Part shown: piece by piece, positions 19,595-28,511 of the stretch
Position numbering within the stretch: the stretch's first letter is position 1
How the letters are laid out: each line of letters starts with the position of its first letter
DNA from: Vibrio furnissii CIP 102972
GTDB lineage: Bacteria > Pseudomonadota > Gammaproteobacteria > Enterobacterales > Vibrionaceae
Reading direction: 5' to 3'
Assembly (NCBI RefSeq): GCF_000176175.1
Contig: NZ_ACZP01000021.1
Location: 1 to 64,000 of the forward strand
DNA: 64,000 nt
Notes under the pieces: model-generated
What the model was told of the DNA's origin: nothing
Seen by the model: the letters and a program-made list of their open reading frames with translations, nothing else
Database searches by the model: none
Translations under genes and position numbers: made by a program

Positions 19595-20912
19595 GCCACG
19601 ATCCTTGTTGCCATTTGAATTGACGAATTTTATTGAGCGGCACCTCGATCGCATCACGGTTAAACGTGAAGTTCATCGACGCCGTGAACACCGCATACGT
19701 ACCCGGCGCATCCATTACATAGCCTCCGGTGGGGAAAAACGCACCATTTTGAAAATACGCGGTGTTTGACACCGACACGGCCGGCACAACATCGGGATCG
19801 TGATCCACTACACCCGCAAGGTTTGTGGTTTGGGTCGTATTGAGCGACTTCCACGCATCTTCACTGGGTGTGAAATCCGGCGAGCCATCATCAGCGGCCG
19901 AGATAAAGTGATAAATCATGCCTTTGAACGTGAGTGAACCATGCGTCGATAGCAAGCCGTTGTGCACCACCAGAATCACACCGTCCAACGTTGAACTAGC
20001 CCCATCAATGGCCGTACTGACCGCTTCGAGGTCATCACCATCCATGTGACAACTGCCATATATCCACAAGAGATCGTGACCAGCACTAATCTGCTGCGCA
20101 ATTTTATCGCCACAGTCACTCACGATCTCGGGAGTGGGAAGCGCACTTTGATCCATCAGCATTTGACCATTTCCGTCAACTAAACTCTCATTGGCAATTT
20201 TTTGAAAATGACGATCGGCCATCACTTCAAACCAATCACTGCGCGGCGCACCAAATAAGTCTTCAAATGGGGTTTGACCGCTATCTTTGACAAAATCACG
20301 TTTCAGCCCTGTGGGCGTCGAAGCCCCTGTCGCAGTGAGTTCAGTCAGATAATCAGGGTGGCAAGATTGTCCAAGTGGATACCCTTCATAAGGCAAATCC
20401 GAATTCAACAAGCCATCATTTTTTAGGGCACCATTCACCAGAAAATCTTGGCTGTAACGCAACATGGTGCAGCCCCATTGACTCTCCCCCAGACTCAAGC
20501 CAGGGTCGGGGCGCATCGCCAACCCGCCTGCAAAGTAGAGATTGGAGGTCGCTTTCAACACGCCAGAGGCCGGCGCTGGATAACGAATCGTTTTACTCAG
20601 TTGGCTGTAGCCATAGGTTGCGGTGACGGCCAACTGCCCCGGTGCGGGCGTGTGATACCCAAAGGCCACGTCGGGACAATCGACATAACTGGTGGCCGAT
20701 GGCAACACGCGCTGAGTCTGCGTCAGACTATACACACACTCCAATCCACCTTCGGCGCGCCAAAATTGTTGTTTGGCTTTGACTTCGTTCTGCGCACGTT
20801 TGATTTGGAAAAACAGATGTTTATACATGCCGAGCGTCACCACTAGCGCCACCGACAGGAGAATCGATGTCAGTAGCAGTGTGGCAACACCGCGTTGAGA
20901 ATGGTTTATCAT
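19584..20912 (-). CDS. pilX: PilX-like minor pilin-cluster protein with a large C-terminal domain
   Basis: A 442-residue protein. The N-terminus NHSQRGVATLLLTSILLSVALVVTLGMYKHLFFQIKRAQNE has the PilX-type leader (G before V, then a long hydrophobic helix) but lacks the usual Glu+5, a known PilX/GspK-like feature. The family is usually near 200 residues, so the region from about residue 110 is an extra domain with several cysteines and many Asp, Ser and Thr residues, facing the outside at the pilus tip. The start overlaps the PilW-like stop by 4 bases (translational coupling). The V. cholerae counterpart cluster contributes to the competence (ChiRP) pilus. Confidence 0.72.
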   Translation of the reverse strand: MINHSQRGVATLLLTSILLSVALVVTLGMYKHLFFQIKRAQNEVKAKQQFWRAEGGLECVYSLTQTQRVLPSATSYVDCPDVAFGYHTPAPGQLAVTATYGYSQLSKTIRYPAPASGVLKATSNLYFAGGLAMRPDPGLSLGESQWGCTMLRYSQDFLVNGALKNDGLLNSDLPYEGYPLGQSCHPDYLTELTATGASTPTGLKRDFVKDSGQTPFEDLFGAPRSDWFEVMADRHFQKIANESLVDGNGQMLMDQSALPTPEIVSDCGDKIAQQISAGHDLLWIYGSCHMDGDDLEAVSTAIDGASSTLDGVILVVHNGLLSTHGSLTFKGMIYHFISAADDGSPDFTPSEDAWKSLNTTQTTNLAGVVDHDPDVVPAVSVSNTAYFQNGAFFPTGGYVMDAPGTYAVFTASMNFTFNRDAIEVPLNKIRQFKWQQGSWHGQ

Positions 20913-21550
20913 TGCCAGTTCCTCTGCTGAATGTGAAAGGAAAGGGATTGGCTGACGCTGGGATTCTGAGTTAAAGCTGCCGTGAGTGAAACCGTGGTCA
21001 CGGCGCCACTCACGCGGTCGGAAACTAACGTGTCGGTGCGTGCGCTAAACGCCATAACGGAGATCTGGCGCGCATCAAACAGGGAATAACAATTCCCGCT
21101 AAATCCAGAATCTGCTGCTGACGCCACACTCAATGGTACGGGCTGCTGTTTTTCACACAGTTTCAACTCCGTCGTGCCGCCTGCGGCACTTTGCTGACGA
21201 TAGACCACATTGCGATACGCTGATGATGCACCAGACATCACCTGATAGACGTAACCCAGCAGAGGCGGCGCCGCTTCGGTGTGTACGATACGAGTGGCAC
21301 CAGACAGCAAGACCGATTTGCGCTGCACGCCACCGTAACCGGCTTGATACAGATCTTCTTTCATCACTTGCAACACGTTGGTCATGTTTTGCAGCAACAA
21401 AATTTCCTGACTGCGTTGCGCGGCACTGCGCTGGCTGGAGATAAACACCGAACCGACAATGCCAAGCGCCATCGCACCAACCAGTGCTGCAATCATAAAC
21501 TCAATCAGCGACGCGCCGCCAAGGCGCCTAGTTGCATTTCGGATAGCCAT
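20909..21550 (-). CDS. pilW: PilW-like minor pilin
   Basis: About 213 residues. MAIRNATRRLGGASLIEFMIAALVGAMALGIVGSVFISSQ is a prepilin leader: Gly-Gly before Ala+1, Glu+5 and a hydrophobic helix. The gene length and position between FimT-like and PilX-like genes fit PilW. I preferred the ATG at 21550 to the upstream frame start because it gives a normal leader; it overlaps the previous gene by 23 bases. The soluble part contains two cysteine pairs probably joined by disulfides after export. Confidence 0.8.
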   Translation of the reverse strand: MAIRNATRRLGGASLIEFMIAALVGAMALGIVGSVFISSQRSAAQRSQEILLLQNMTNVLQVMKEDLYQAGYGGVQRKSVLLSGATRIVHTEAAPPLLGYVYQVMSGASSAYRNVVYRQQSAAGGTTELKLCEKQQPVPLSVASAADSGFSGNCYSLFDARQISVMAFSARTDTLVSDRVSGAVTTVSLTAALTQNPSVSQSLSFHIQQRNWQ

Positions 21551-22037
21551 ACACCGCTCCTTGTTCACCGCACACGATAATGCGGCTGGCACCAAATGAC
21601 GTGCTGAGTTTCAATTGCTGAGTGGCATCGGCGACAGGCGAAAAAAACAGACTGCCGTTTTTGACCTTGCCGCGCACGCCATCAAATTTCACTTGATCGG
21701 AGGTGAAATCCGACGTGACCTTGATATGACGAAACGGCTGCCCACTCATCACCAGCAGCGCGCTGCCCGCGCTCACCGAATCACTGTCGTTGAGGATGAT
21801 TTGCCATAATCCGGTGCTAGATGGATTGCTATCCATCACGATGTGTGCCCATAAATCCTGATTCCGAAACACCGCTTCGGATTTGGCTTGCTGTAGGAAG
21901 CCTTGCAATTCAGACGCTAAGGTTTGCATCTGATGTTGCTGCGAAAAGCGCTGAAAATTTGGCGCAGCAAAGACCAACATCGCCGACAACACCGCCACCG
22001 TGATCAGCAGTTCCAATAAAGTAAACCCGCGAACCAT
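21528..22037 (-). CDS. fimT: FimT/GspH-like minor pseudopilin
   Basis: About 169 residues. MVRGFTLLELLITVAVLSAMLVFAAPNFQRF is a perfect prepilin leader, cleaved between Gly4 and Phe5 with Glu+5. The C-terminal half fits the GspH/FimT domain (SEAVFRNQDLW early, a glycine near ARIIVCGEQGAVYG at the end). The ATG at 22037 is the start consistent with the leader. It is the first gene of the leftward cluster and is divergent from pilE with 96 bases between starts. FimT-type pilins can bind DNA during natural transformation in some bacteria; here that is an inference. Confidence 0.83.
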   Translation of the reverse strand: MVRGFTLLELLITVAVLSAMLVFAAPNFQRFSQQHQMQTLASELQGFLQQAKSEAVFRNQDLWAHIVMDSNPSSTGLWQIILNDSDSVSAGSALLVMSGQPFRHIKVTSDFTSDQVKFDGVRGKVKNGSLFFSPVADATQQLKLSTSFGASRIIVCGEQGAVYGYPKCN

Positions 22038-22069
22038 TTCCCAAAACCTTTTGCAAACAATGAGATGAA

Positions 22070-22085
22070 TGTGAATCAACTTGCA
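22070..22085. promoter_or_regulatory. Possible CRP or CRP-S site in the fimT-pilE divergent region
   Basis: TGTGA-ATCAAC-TTGCA matches the CRP half-sites TGTGA-N6-TCACA at 8 of 10 positions. It lies between the two divergent pilin genes. In V. cholerae, competence pilus genes are controlled by CRP together with TfoX, which suits a weak site here. Confidence 0.4.
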
Positions 22086-22133
22086 CCGATGCTAGCAGTA
22101 TCCACAATAGAGGCAGGCGGATTCAGGGAAGTA

Positions 22134-22571
22134 ATGGAAATGATTCGAACAAATCGTTGCAACAGGCGGCAATCCCATTCGTTGGGTATGACACTGATCG
22201 AATTAATGATCGCGGTTGTGATCGTCGGGGTGTTGGCCAGCATCGCCTACCCGGCCTATACCCACCATGTCAAAGAAGGTCATCGCAAACAGGCCATGGC
22301 CGATATGGCGCGTATTCAGCTTTATCTAGAAGAGCACTACAATGGTGCTTACAGTACCAGCGGAGTGATCTCGGCGGGTACGTGTACCTTGTGTGATGGG
22401 GATAGCGATCGCTACGCTTGGTCGGTGACCCTGAGCAGCACAGGTTATGTGATCACAGCAACGCCGCAAGCCGCGAAAGGGCAAGATCAGGACCAATGTG
22501 GCGACCTTGGTTACAGCAAACTGGAACTCAGTAGCAACGGCACCCGTTCACCGGACGCATGTTGGCACTGA
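22134..22571 (+). CDS. pilE: PilE-like type IV minor pilin
   Basis: About 145 residues. The leader MEMIRTNRCNRRQSHSLG is long and basic; cleavage before Met+1 gives MTLIELMIAVVIVGVLASIAYP with Glu+5. The C-terminal region has the PilE-type cysteine loop (CTLC and a late CWH). Two ATG codons (22134 and 22140) are possible; I took the first, which is better spaced from AGGGAAG. It is divergent from the fimT-pilW-pilX-pilV cluster and ends at a terminator shared with dnaJ. It is a pilus subunit of the minor type, not the main pilin PilA. Confidence 0.83.
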   Translation: MEMIRTNRCNRRQSHSLGMTLIELMIAVVIVGVLASIAYPAYTHHVKEGHRKQAMADMARIQLYLEEHYNGAYSTSGVISAGTCTLCDGDSDRYAWSVTLSSTGYVITATPQAAKGQDQDQCGDLGYSKLELSSNGTRSPDACWH

Positions 22572-22582
22572 TCCCCAGGCAC

Positions 22583-22608
22583 AAAAAAGCCTGCGAACGC
22601 AGGCTTTT
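22583..22608. terminator. Bidirectional terminator between pilE and dnaJ
   Basis: AAAAAAGCCTGCGAACGCAGGCTTTT: an 8-bp GC-rich stem with A-run and T-run flanks, between convergent genes. Confidence 0.9.
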
Positions 22609-22633
22609 CTCATTCAATGTGAATGGCGCATCA

Positions 22634-23782
22634 TTAGCTGGTTAAGTCGTCAAAAAACTTCTTCACGCCATTGAAGAAACCTTCAGATTTCGGCTTGTGC
22701 TTGTTTGCCGCTTCACCGCCGCACGATTCTTCCAATTCACGCAGCAACTCTTTCTGACGCGCGCTCAGTTTCACCGGCGTTTCTACCACCAGTTTGACGA
22801 TCAGATCGCCGATGGCGCCACCGCGAACACTTTTCACGCCTTTACCACGCATACGGAACATGCGGCCCGTTTGCGTTTCTTCCGGCACTTTCAGATTCAC
22901 ACGGCCATCAAGTGTTGGGACTTCCACTTCACCACCCAATGCCGCCATCGCAAAGCTCACTGGCACTTCACAGTACAAGTTGTTGCCGTCGCGTTCAAAA
23001 ATGTGGTGCTCTTTAACGTGCACTTGTACGTACAAGTCGCCCGCTGGTGCGCCCATTTCTCCGGCTTCGCCTTCACCCGCAAGGCGAATACGGTCACCCG
23101 TATCCACACCGGCAGGAATTTTCACGTTGAGCGTTTTGCTCTTCTGTTTACGGCCTTGACCATGACACTCGTTACAAGGGTCTTTAATGATCTTGCCTTT
23201 ACCGTGACAGGTTGGACAGGTTTGCTGAACCGCGAAGAAGCCTTGACGCATCTGCACTTGACCGTGGCCATGACAGGTGCCACAAGTTTGCGCCGACGTA
23301 CCTTTCTTCGCACCGCTACCATCACATGCTTCACAGTGCACCAGTGTTGGGACTTCAATCTCTTTCGAGCAACCGCGTACCGCTTCTTCCAGCGTCAGTT
23401 CCATGTTGTAGCGCAGATCGGCACCACGTTGTGGGCGCGGCGCACCGCCACCACGACGACCGCCACCGAAAATGTCGCCAAACACATCACCAAAGATGTC
23501 GCCGAAATCCGCACCGCCGCCGCCAAAGCCGCCACCACCGAAACCACCGCCGCCTTGTTCAAAGGCTGCGTGGCCGTATTGGTCATAAGCGGCTTTTTTC
23601 TGCGGATCCGTCAGAATTTCATACGCTTCTTTTACTTCTTTAAACTTATCCGCAGCGCTGGCATCACCCTGATTGCGGTCTGGGTGGAATTTCATCGCCA
23701 GGCGTTTGTACGCCTTCTTAATATCACGCTCAGAGGCATCACGGCTAACGCCTAATACTTCGTAAAAATCACGTTTTGACAT
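22634..23782 (-). CDS. dnaJ: Molecular chaperone DnaJ (Hsp40)
   Basis: A 382-residue class I J-protein. The J domain (residues 1-70) has HPD at 33-35 in MKFHPDRN. A Gly/Phe-rich linker follows (about 75-110). The zinc domain has four CxxCxGxG repeats: [24 protein letters not shown] and CNECHGQG. The C-terminal substrate-binding domains complete it. It delivers unfolded proteins to DnaK and stimulates DnaK ATP hydrolysis. It lies downstream of dnaK on the same strand with a 237-bp gap that contains a large hairpin, so it is probably co-transcribed from the dnaK heat-shock promoters with partial attenuation. Confidence 0.98.
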   Translation of the reverse strand: MSKRDFYEVLGVSRDASERDIKKAYKRLAMKFHPDRNQGDASAADKFKEVKEAYEILTDPQKKAAYDQYGHAAFEQGGGGFGGGGFGGGGADFGDIFGDVFGDIFGGGRRGGGAPRPQRGADLRYNMELTLEEAVRGCSKEIEVPTLVHCEACDGSGAKKGTSAQTCGTCHGHGQVQMRQGFFAVQQTCPTCHGKGKIIKDPCNECHGQGRKQKSKTLNVKIPAGVDTGDRIRLAGEGEAGEMGAPAGDLYVQVHVKEHHIFERDGNNLYCEVPVSFAMAALGGEVEVPTLDGRVNLKVPEETQTGRMFRMRGKGVKSVRGGAIGDLIVKLVVETPVKLSARQKELLRELEESCGGEAANKHKPKSEGFFNGVKKFFDDLTS

Positions 23783-23975
23783 GTTCTAGATCACCAATCT
23801 GTTACTGCAAACGGTTCTCGCTGTACTTAGCGCCGCTTGGTGTTTTGTATCGATATAGATAAAAAGTGCATCTTTCTTAGCTATAGCGATAAAGCTGACA
23901 AACAGACGGGCGTAAGAGTTTCCCCCAACGCCCGCATCAAACTTCGAGTATCCTTTTCAACAAAGGACGAAGGTG

Positions 23976-24007
23976 AAGGGCTTGAATTCTCTCAAATTCA
24001 AGCCTTC
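23976..24007 (-). other. Long stem-loop between dnaK and dnaJ
   Basis: On the minus strand GAAGGCTTGAATT pairs with AATTCAAGCCCTTC around a 5-base loop (TGAGA), with one bulged base. It begins about 15 bases after the dnaK stop codon. No T-run follows, so it looks like an mRNA-processing, protective or partially terminating hairpin that could make dnaJ levels lower than dnaK. Confidence 0.6.
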
Positions 24008-24019
24008 GATGACAATCAA

Positions 24020-25930
24020 TTATTTCTTGTCGTCTTTCACTTCTTCAAACTCTGCGTCGACCACGTCATCTTCTGGAGAAGCAGACTGTTGGCCAGCGTC
24101 AGCACCTTGTGCTTGAGCTTTCTGCTGAGCGATTTCCATCAACTTTTGAGAGGCCGTCATCAATGCTTGAACTTTCGCATCGATTTCTGCTTTATCTTCG
24201 CCGCGTTTCGCTGTTTCCAGCTCACTGATTGCCGCTTCGATTTTCTCTTTTTCGTCTGCTGGCAGTGCGTCACCCGCTTCTTCAACCTGCTTACGAGTTG
24301 CGTGGATCATCTGGTCAGCTTGGTTACGTGCAGTCGCTAACTCTTCGAACTTTTTGTCCGCTTCTTTGTTCGCTTCTGCTTCTTGAACCATTTTTTCGAT
24401 TTCTTCGTCGCTCAGGCCACCCGATGCTTGGATCGTGATGTTCTGCTCTTTACCAGTTTGTTTGTCTTTCGCTGATACGTGCAGGATACCATCCGCATCC
24501 AGGTCGAAAGTTACTTCGATCTGAGGCATACCACGTGGTGCAGGCTGAATGCCTTCTAGGTTGAACTGACCCAGCGACTTGTTGTAGTTCGCTTGTTTAC
24601 GTTCACCTTGCAGAACGTGAATCGTTACTGCGTTTTGGTTGTCTTCTGCAGTTGAGAACACTTGATTCGCTTTGGTTGGAATCGTGGTGTTTTTCTCAAT
24701 CAGTTTGGTCATCACACCGCCCATGGTCTCGATACCCAGAGACAGCGGTGTTACGTCCAGCAGCAGTACGTCTTTCACGTCGCCTGACAGTACGCCACCT
24801 TGAACTGCAGCACCCACAGCGACCGCTTCATCAGGGTTCACGTCACGACGCGCTTCTTTACCAAAGAACTCAGCCACTTTTTTCTGAACCATTGGCATAC
24901 GAGTCTGACCACCCACCAAGATAACGTCAGTGATGTCGTTTACTGATAGGTCAGCGTCAGCCAGGGCGACTTTCAATGGTTCCAGAGAACGTTGAACCAA
25001 GTCTTCAACCAACGATTCCAGTTTCGCACGAGTCACTTTGATGTTCATGTGCTTAGGACCAGTTGCATCCGCAGTGATGTAAGGCAAGTTCACATCAGTT
25101 TGCTGTGCTGAAGACAGTTCGATTTTCGCTTTCTCTGCCGCTTCTTTCAGACGCTGCATCGCCAGTGGATCGTTCTTCAGGTTGATGCCTTGTTCTTTGT
25201 TGAACTCGTCAACCAAGTAGTTGATCATGCGGTTATCGAAGTCTTCACCACCCAAGTGAGTGTCACCGTTGGTTGCCAATACTTCGAAGGTTTTCTCGCC
25301 TTCAACTTCATCGATTTCGATGATTGAAATATCAAATGTACCACCACCCAGGTCGTATACTGCGATCACGCGGTCGCCGCCCTGTTTGTCCAAACCGTAA
25401 GCCAGTGCAGCTGCAGTTGGTTCGTTGATGATACGTTTTACTTCAAGACCTGCGATACGTCCGGCATCTTTCGTTGCCTGACGTTGTGCATCGTTGAAGT
25501 AAGCTGGCACTGTAATAACCGCGCCAGTGACTTTCTCGCCCAGGTAATCTTCTGCAGTTTTCTTCATTTTTTTCAGAACTTCTGCTGAAACCTGAGGCGC
25601 TGCCATTTTTTGGCCTTTCGCTTCTACCCACGCATCGCCGTTGTCTGCACGCACGATTTTGTAAGGCATAATTGAAATGTCACGCTGTACTTCTTCGTCT
25701 TCATAACGACGACCGATAAGACGCTTAATTGCAAATAGCGTGTTTTCCGGGTTGGTTACAGCTTGACGTTTTGCTGGCTGACCAACTAGCGTTTCACCAT
25801 CTGTGTACGCAATTACAGAAGGGGTTGTACGCTCACCCTCTGCGTTCTCGATTACGCGAGGTTTGTCGCCGTCTAGCACAGCAACACATGAGTTAGTAGT
25901 ACCTAAGTCAATACCAATGATTCTACCCAT
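24020..25930 (-). CDS. dnaK: Molecular chaperone DnaK (Hsp70)
   Basis: A 636-residue Hsp70. The N-terminal ATPase begins [21 protein letters not shown] and includes the phosphate loops and [16 protein letters not shown]. The interdomain linker is DVLLLDVTP. The substrate-binding domain and helical lid end in an [10 protein letters not shown]-type tail. It binds exposed hydrophobic segments in the cytoplasm, cycling with DnaJ and GrpE. Two sigma-32-type promoters lie in the 150 bases upstream, so heat induction is expected. Length matches E. coli DnaK (638). Confidence 0.99.
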   Translation of the reverse strand: MGRIIGIDLGTTNSCVAVLDGDKPRVIENAEGERTTPSVIAYTDGETLVGQPAKRQAVTNPENTLFAIKRLIGRRYEDEEVQRDISIMPYKIVRADNGDAWVEAKGQKMAAPQVSAEVLKKMKKTAEDYLGEKVTGAVITVPAYFNDAQRQATKDAGRIAGLEVKRIINEPTAAALAYGLDKQGGDRVIAVYDLGGGTFDISIIEIDEVEGEKTFEVLATNGDTHLGGEDFDNRMINYLVDEFNKEQGINLKNDPLAMQRLKEAAEKAKIELSSAQQTDVNLPYITADATGPKHMNIKVTRAKLESLVEDLVQRSLEPLKVALADADLSVNDITDVILVGGQTRMPMVQKKVAEFFGKEARRDVNPDEAVAVGAAVQGGVLSGDVKDVLLLDVTPLSLGIETMGGVMTKLIEKNTTIPTKANQVFSTAEDNQNAVTIHVLQGERKQANYNKSLGQFNLEGIQPAPRGMPQIEVTFDLDADGILHVSAKDKQTGKEQNITIQASGGLSDEEIEKMVQEAEANKEADKKFEELATARNQADQMIHATRKQVEEAGDALPADEKEKIEAAISELETAKRGEDKAEIDAKVQALMTASQKLMEIAQQKAQAQGADAGQQSASPEDDVVDAEFEEVKDDKK

Positions 25931-25975
25931 CAGGCTATCTCCGAATAAATTCTATGTTCGTTTTGCTATACCCCT

Positions 25976-26004
25976 AATGTGGGGATGGAGAATCGGGTTT
26001 CAAT
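25976..26004 (-). promoter_or_regulatory. Sigma-32 promoter, proximal, for dnaK
   Basis: On the minus strand: -35 ATTGAAA, a 13-base spacer, then -10 CCCCACATT. Consensus is CTTGAAA-N13-15-CCCCATNT. It ends about 45 bases before the dnaK start codon. Confidence 0.7.
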
Positions 26005-26051
26005 CCCCGCTCACAAACAAAACTGTGTATGTTTGCTTCTCGTATGCCCCA

Positions 26052-26080
26052 TAGATAAGGGCGACAAATACCTTTTCAAG
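26052..26080 (-). promoter_or_regulatory. Sigma-32 promoter, distal, for dnaK
   Basis: On the minus strand: -35 CTTGAAA (perfect), a 13-base spacer, then -10 CCTTATCTA. The -35 match is exact and the -10 keeps CC, AT and TA positions. With the proximal site this makes a tandem heat-shock promoter pair, as at E. coli dnaK. Confidence 0.65.
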
Positions 26081-26118
26081 GGTAAAAACAAAAAAAGTTT
26101 GAATTTTTAGTAAGAAAA

Positions 26119-26139
26119 AAGCGAAGCCTTGGCTTCGCT
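26119..26139 (-). terminator. Terminator after the dicarboxylate symporter gene
   Basis: On the minus strand AGCGAAGCC-AAGGCTTCGCT forms a stem followed by TTTTTTC. It is about 27 bases after the symporter stop codon. Confidence 0.85.
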
Positions 26140-26165
26140 TGGATAAATAGAGGTCAATTTCTGCC

Positions 26166-27440
26166 TTAACGCGATTCTGTCACCAGCTCAGCTTGCGCGT
26201 CATCTGCGGTTGCCAGTTCCCCTTCACTCTTCGCCACGATGGTGTTCACAGCGGTATCTCCCACCACATTTGACGAAGTACAGAACATGTCATTGATACG
26301 GTCGACCGCTGCAATGATCGCCAATCCTTCAGGTGGCAGACCCAGTTGGTGCAGCAGTACGCCCACCATCACCACGCCACCACCCGGAACACCGCCGGCA
26401 CCAATTGACAGCAACAGAATGGTTAAACCGAGGGTAAAGATGTCTGCCGAGTTGATCGGCTGACCAAAGGCGTTCGCAACAAAAATCGTTGCCAGCGCAA
26501 TATAGATAGACACACCAGACATGTTCATGGTCGCGCCCAGCGGCACACCAAAACCCGCGACAGACTTAGACACTTGCAGCTTTTCAGTCAGCGTGCGCAT
26601 GGTCACCGGAATGGTTGCATTCGAGCTGGCCGTCGACAGAGAGAACAGCACCTGTTCACGAGTCGCGCGCAAGAATTGTTTGGGTGAAACGCTCGTCGTC
26701 ATCCCCACAACCATCGGGTAGAAAACGAAGATCCAGAACACCAACATCGCCACCACCAAGGCCACGTATCCCGCCACCGACATCAGCGTGTGTGCATTTA
26801 AAGTTGCACCCAGTTGCGTCATCAGCGCGAACACACCGTAAGGCGCGAGGCTCATCACCAAGCCCACCAGCTTCATCATGATTTCGTTGGCTAATTTAAA
26901 GGTACGAATCGCAGGGCCACCACGTGAATCCAGCGCCTGAATCGCTAACCCCGTCAAAATGGCCATGAAGATGATTTGCAGCATGTCGCCATTAGCAAAC
27001 GCTTGTACTGGGTTGCTTGGCACAATGTTGACCACCAGCGAGAAAATATCCGGCGTTTCGGTCGTTGTGAGTTTCACCGCTTGAGACACAGTCCCTGCCA
27101 AGTTCGCATCCGCACCCGGTTGGAAGATCATGCCGACGGTCAGTGCCGCTGCAATCGCAATGACGGTGTTGATGATATAAAGCGCAAAAGTTTTAGTGCC
27201 TAAACGGCCAAAAGCGGAGATGTCTTTTAGATCAACGATGCCACACACGATGGACACATACACCAGTGGCACCACCAGTAACTTGATGAGCGAGACGAAC
27301 ATGCCGCCTGCACCTTCTGCGGCACCTAATAGATACACGTCGAACAGGGAAACACCCTGAAACAGGTATTGAATGGCGGTCCCGAGAACCAGACCAGCAA
27401 ACAAGCCTAAAAAGATTTTCGATGAGAGCGATTTATCCAT
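26166..27440 (-). CDS. Dicarboxylate/amino acid:cation symporter (DAACS/SDF family)
   Basis: A 424-residue inner-membrane transporter of the sodium:dicarboxylate symporter family (GltP, DctA, SstT relatives). The MFVSLIKLLVVPLVYVSIVCGI helix, the serine-rich reentrant loop LSTASSNATIPVTMRTL and the motif GATMNMSGVSIYIALATIFVANAFGQ are visible; these form the substrate and sodium sites. The late GGGVVMVGVLLHQLGLPPEGLAIIAAVDRINDM block is typical. The substrate (glutamate, aspartate, C4-dicarboxylate or serine/threonine) cannot be assigned. Transcribed alone, with its own terminator. Confidence 0.88.
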   Translation of the reverse strand: MDKSLSSKIFLGLFAGLVLGTAIQYLFQGVSLFDVYLLGAAEGAGGMFVSLIKLLVVPLVYVSIVCGIVDLKDISAFGRLGTKTFALYIINTVIAIAAALTVGMIFQPGADANLAGTVSQAVKLTTTETPDIFSLVVNIVPSNPVQAFANGDMLQIIFMAILTGLAIQALDSRGGPAIRTFKLANEIMMKLVGLVMSLAPYGVFALMTQLGATLNAHTLMSVAGYVALVVAMLVFWIFVFYPMVVGMTTSVSPKQFLRATREQVLFSLSTASSNATIPVTMRTLTEKLQVSKSVAGFGVPLGATMNMSGVSIYIALATIFVANAFGQPINSADIFTLGLTILLLSIGAGGVPGGGVVMVGVLLHQLGLPPEGLAIIAAVDRINDMFCTSSNVVGDTAVNTIVAKSEGELATADDAQAELVTESR

Positions 27441-27718
27441 CGTTCTACTCCAGTTTGTTGTGTTGAGTATTTATCGTTATAAAGTCGTTTATGTCACAAA
27501 AGGTGCTAAACGTCCGCGCATCATACACACAGTGATAACAATCAGAAGTATTTATTTACAAAAATGTTACATGGCGCAAATTAGAACATTTACTGAAAAA
27601 CAACGATCTCAACAGGATTTATCTCTAACCAGCTGTTTCATAAGCTATTCAGGAATACCTAACAACACTAATTAAGCCATCCCTGATACACCAAGCATTC
27701 CAACGTGTTTTTCAAATA
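27441..27718. other. Intergenic region between the symporter and grpE
   Basis: About 280 AT-rich bases upstream of the leftward symporter gene. It must hold that gene's promoter. I see no coding sequence, repeat or RNA that I can support. Confidence 0.4.
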
Positions 27719-27720
27719 AA

Positions 27721-27746
27721 AAAAGAGAGGCATAAGCCTCTCTTTT
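27721..27746 (-). terminator. Terminator after grpE
   Basis: AAAAGAGAGGCATAAGCCTCTCTTTT: an 11-bp stem with a 4-base loop; on the minus strand it runs into TTTTTTTATTT. It begins about 18 bases after the grpE stop codon. Confidence 0.9.
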
Positions 27747-27763
27747 CATACACAGTCAGTAGA

Positions 27764-28366
27764 TTATTTCGCTACCATCACCATCGCAGGGCGTACGACG
27801 CGACCATTCAGCTCATAGCCTTTTTGCATCACAAACATCACGGTGTTTGATGCGTGATCGGGACTTTCCTGAATCGACATCGCTTGATGGAATTCTGGGT
27901 TGAATGCTTCACCTTCTGGGTTGATCTCTTTGAGGCCAAATTTCGCGACCGCATCCACGAACGTTTTATGTGTCAGCTCCACACCTTCCAGAATCGGTTT
28001 CACCACCTCGTTCTCACCATCCGCAGCTTGAATCGCACGTTCCATGTTGTCCAGCACGGGCAGCAGCTCTTCAATAAAACGGCTCAGCGCATATTTACGC
28101 GCTTTGTCGACCTCTTGTTCGCTACGGCGGCGCATGTTTTCAACATCAGCACGAGCACGCAGTACCGCATCCTGTTGCTCCTTCACGCGCTCTTCACTCG
28201 TTAGCAGTGCAGCTTCTAACTGAGCAATTTTCGCTTCCTTTTCATCAAGCTCGTCTGCGCCTTGATTCCAATCGATATCAGCATCAGTGCCAACGGCTTC
28301 CGCTTCTACTTCAACCGCACCTTGTTGCAGCTCTTCGTCTTTGATCTTATTTTCTTCGTTGCTCAT
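27764..28366 (-). CDS. grpE: Nucleotide exchange factor GrpE
   Basis: A 200-residue co-chaperone that releases ADP from DnaK. An acidic N-terminus ([16 protein letters not shown]) leads into a long coiled coil (about residues 40-95, with [18 protein letters not shown]). The C-terminal beta wing ends in [21 protein letters not shown] chose the ATG at 28366 because it matches the family length; the longer frame adds 22 residues lying in the 5' leader. A near-perfect sigma-32 promoter lies about 100 bases upstream. It is divergent from nadK, as in most gammaproteobacteria. Confidence 0.97.
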   Translation of the reverse strand: MSNEENKIKDEELQQGAVEVEAEAVGTDADIDWNQGADELDEKEAKIAQLEAALLTSEERVKEQQDAVLRARADVENMRRRSEQEVDKARKYALSRFIEELLPVLDNMERAIQAADGENEVVKPILEGVELTHKTFVDAVAKFGLKEINPEGEAFNPEFHQAMSIQESPDHASNTVMFVMQKGYELNGRVVRPAMVMVAK

Positions 28367-28461
28367 GATATCTCCAAAACTCTTGACACTTAATGTGCTT
28401 AGGAGTTGAAATCTCTTAGTTTCCTGACACAAAAATTCGCATAAAAGCGTAACTTGCCTTT

Positions 28462-28490
28462 ATTATGGGGATGAAGAATTCTGATTCAAG
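28462..28490 (-). promoter_or_regulatory. Sigma-32 promoter for grpE
   Basis: On the minus strand: -35 CTTGAAT, a 13-base spacer, then -10 CCCCATAAT. Only the last base of the -35 differs from consensus. It ends 21 bases from the nadK start codon, so heat-shock polymerase bound here would overlap the nadK leader. Confidence 0.85.
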
Positions 28491-28511
28491 CCTAATTCGG
28501 TTGGAAAACTT

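Noticed and set aside
22697-23755. 352-codon open frame on the plus strand
   Set aside because: Antisense to dnaJ; the residue pattern is a mirror of biased dnaJ codons and no ribosome binding site is present.
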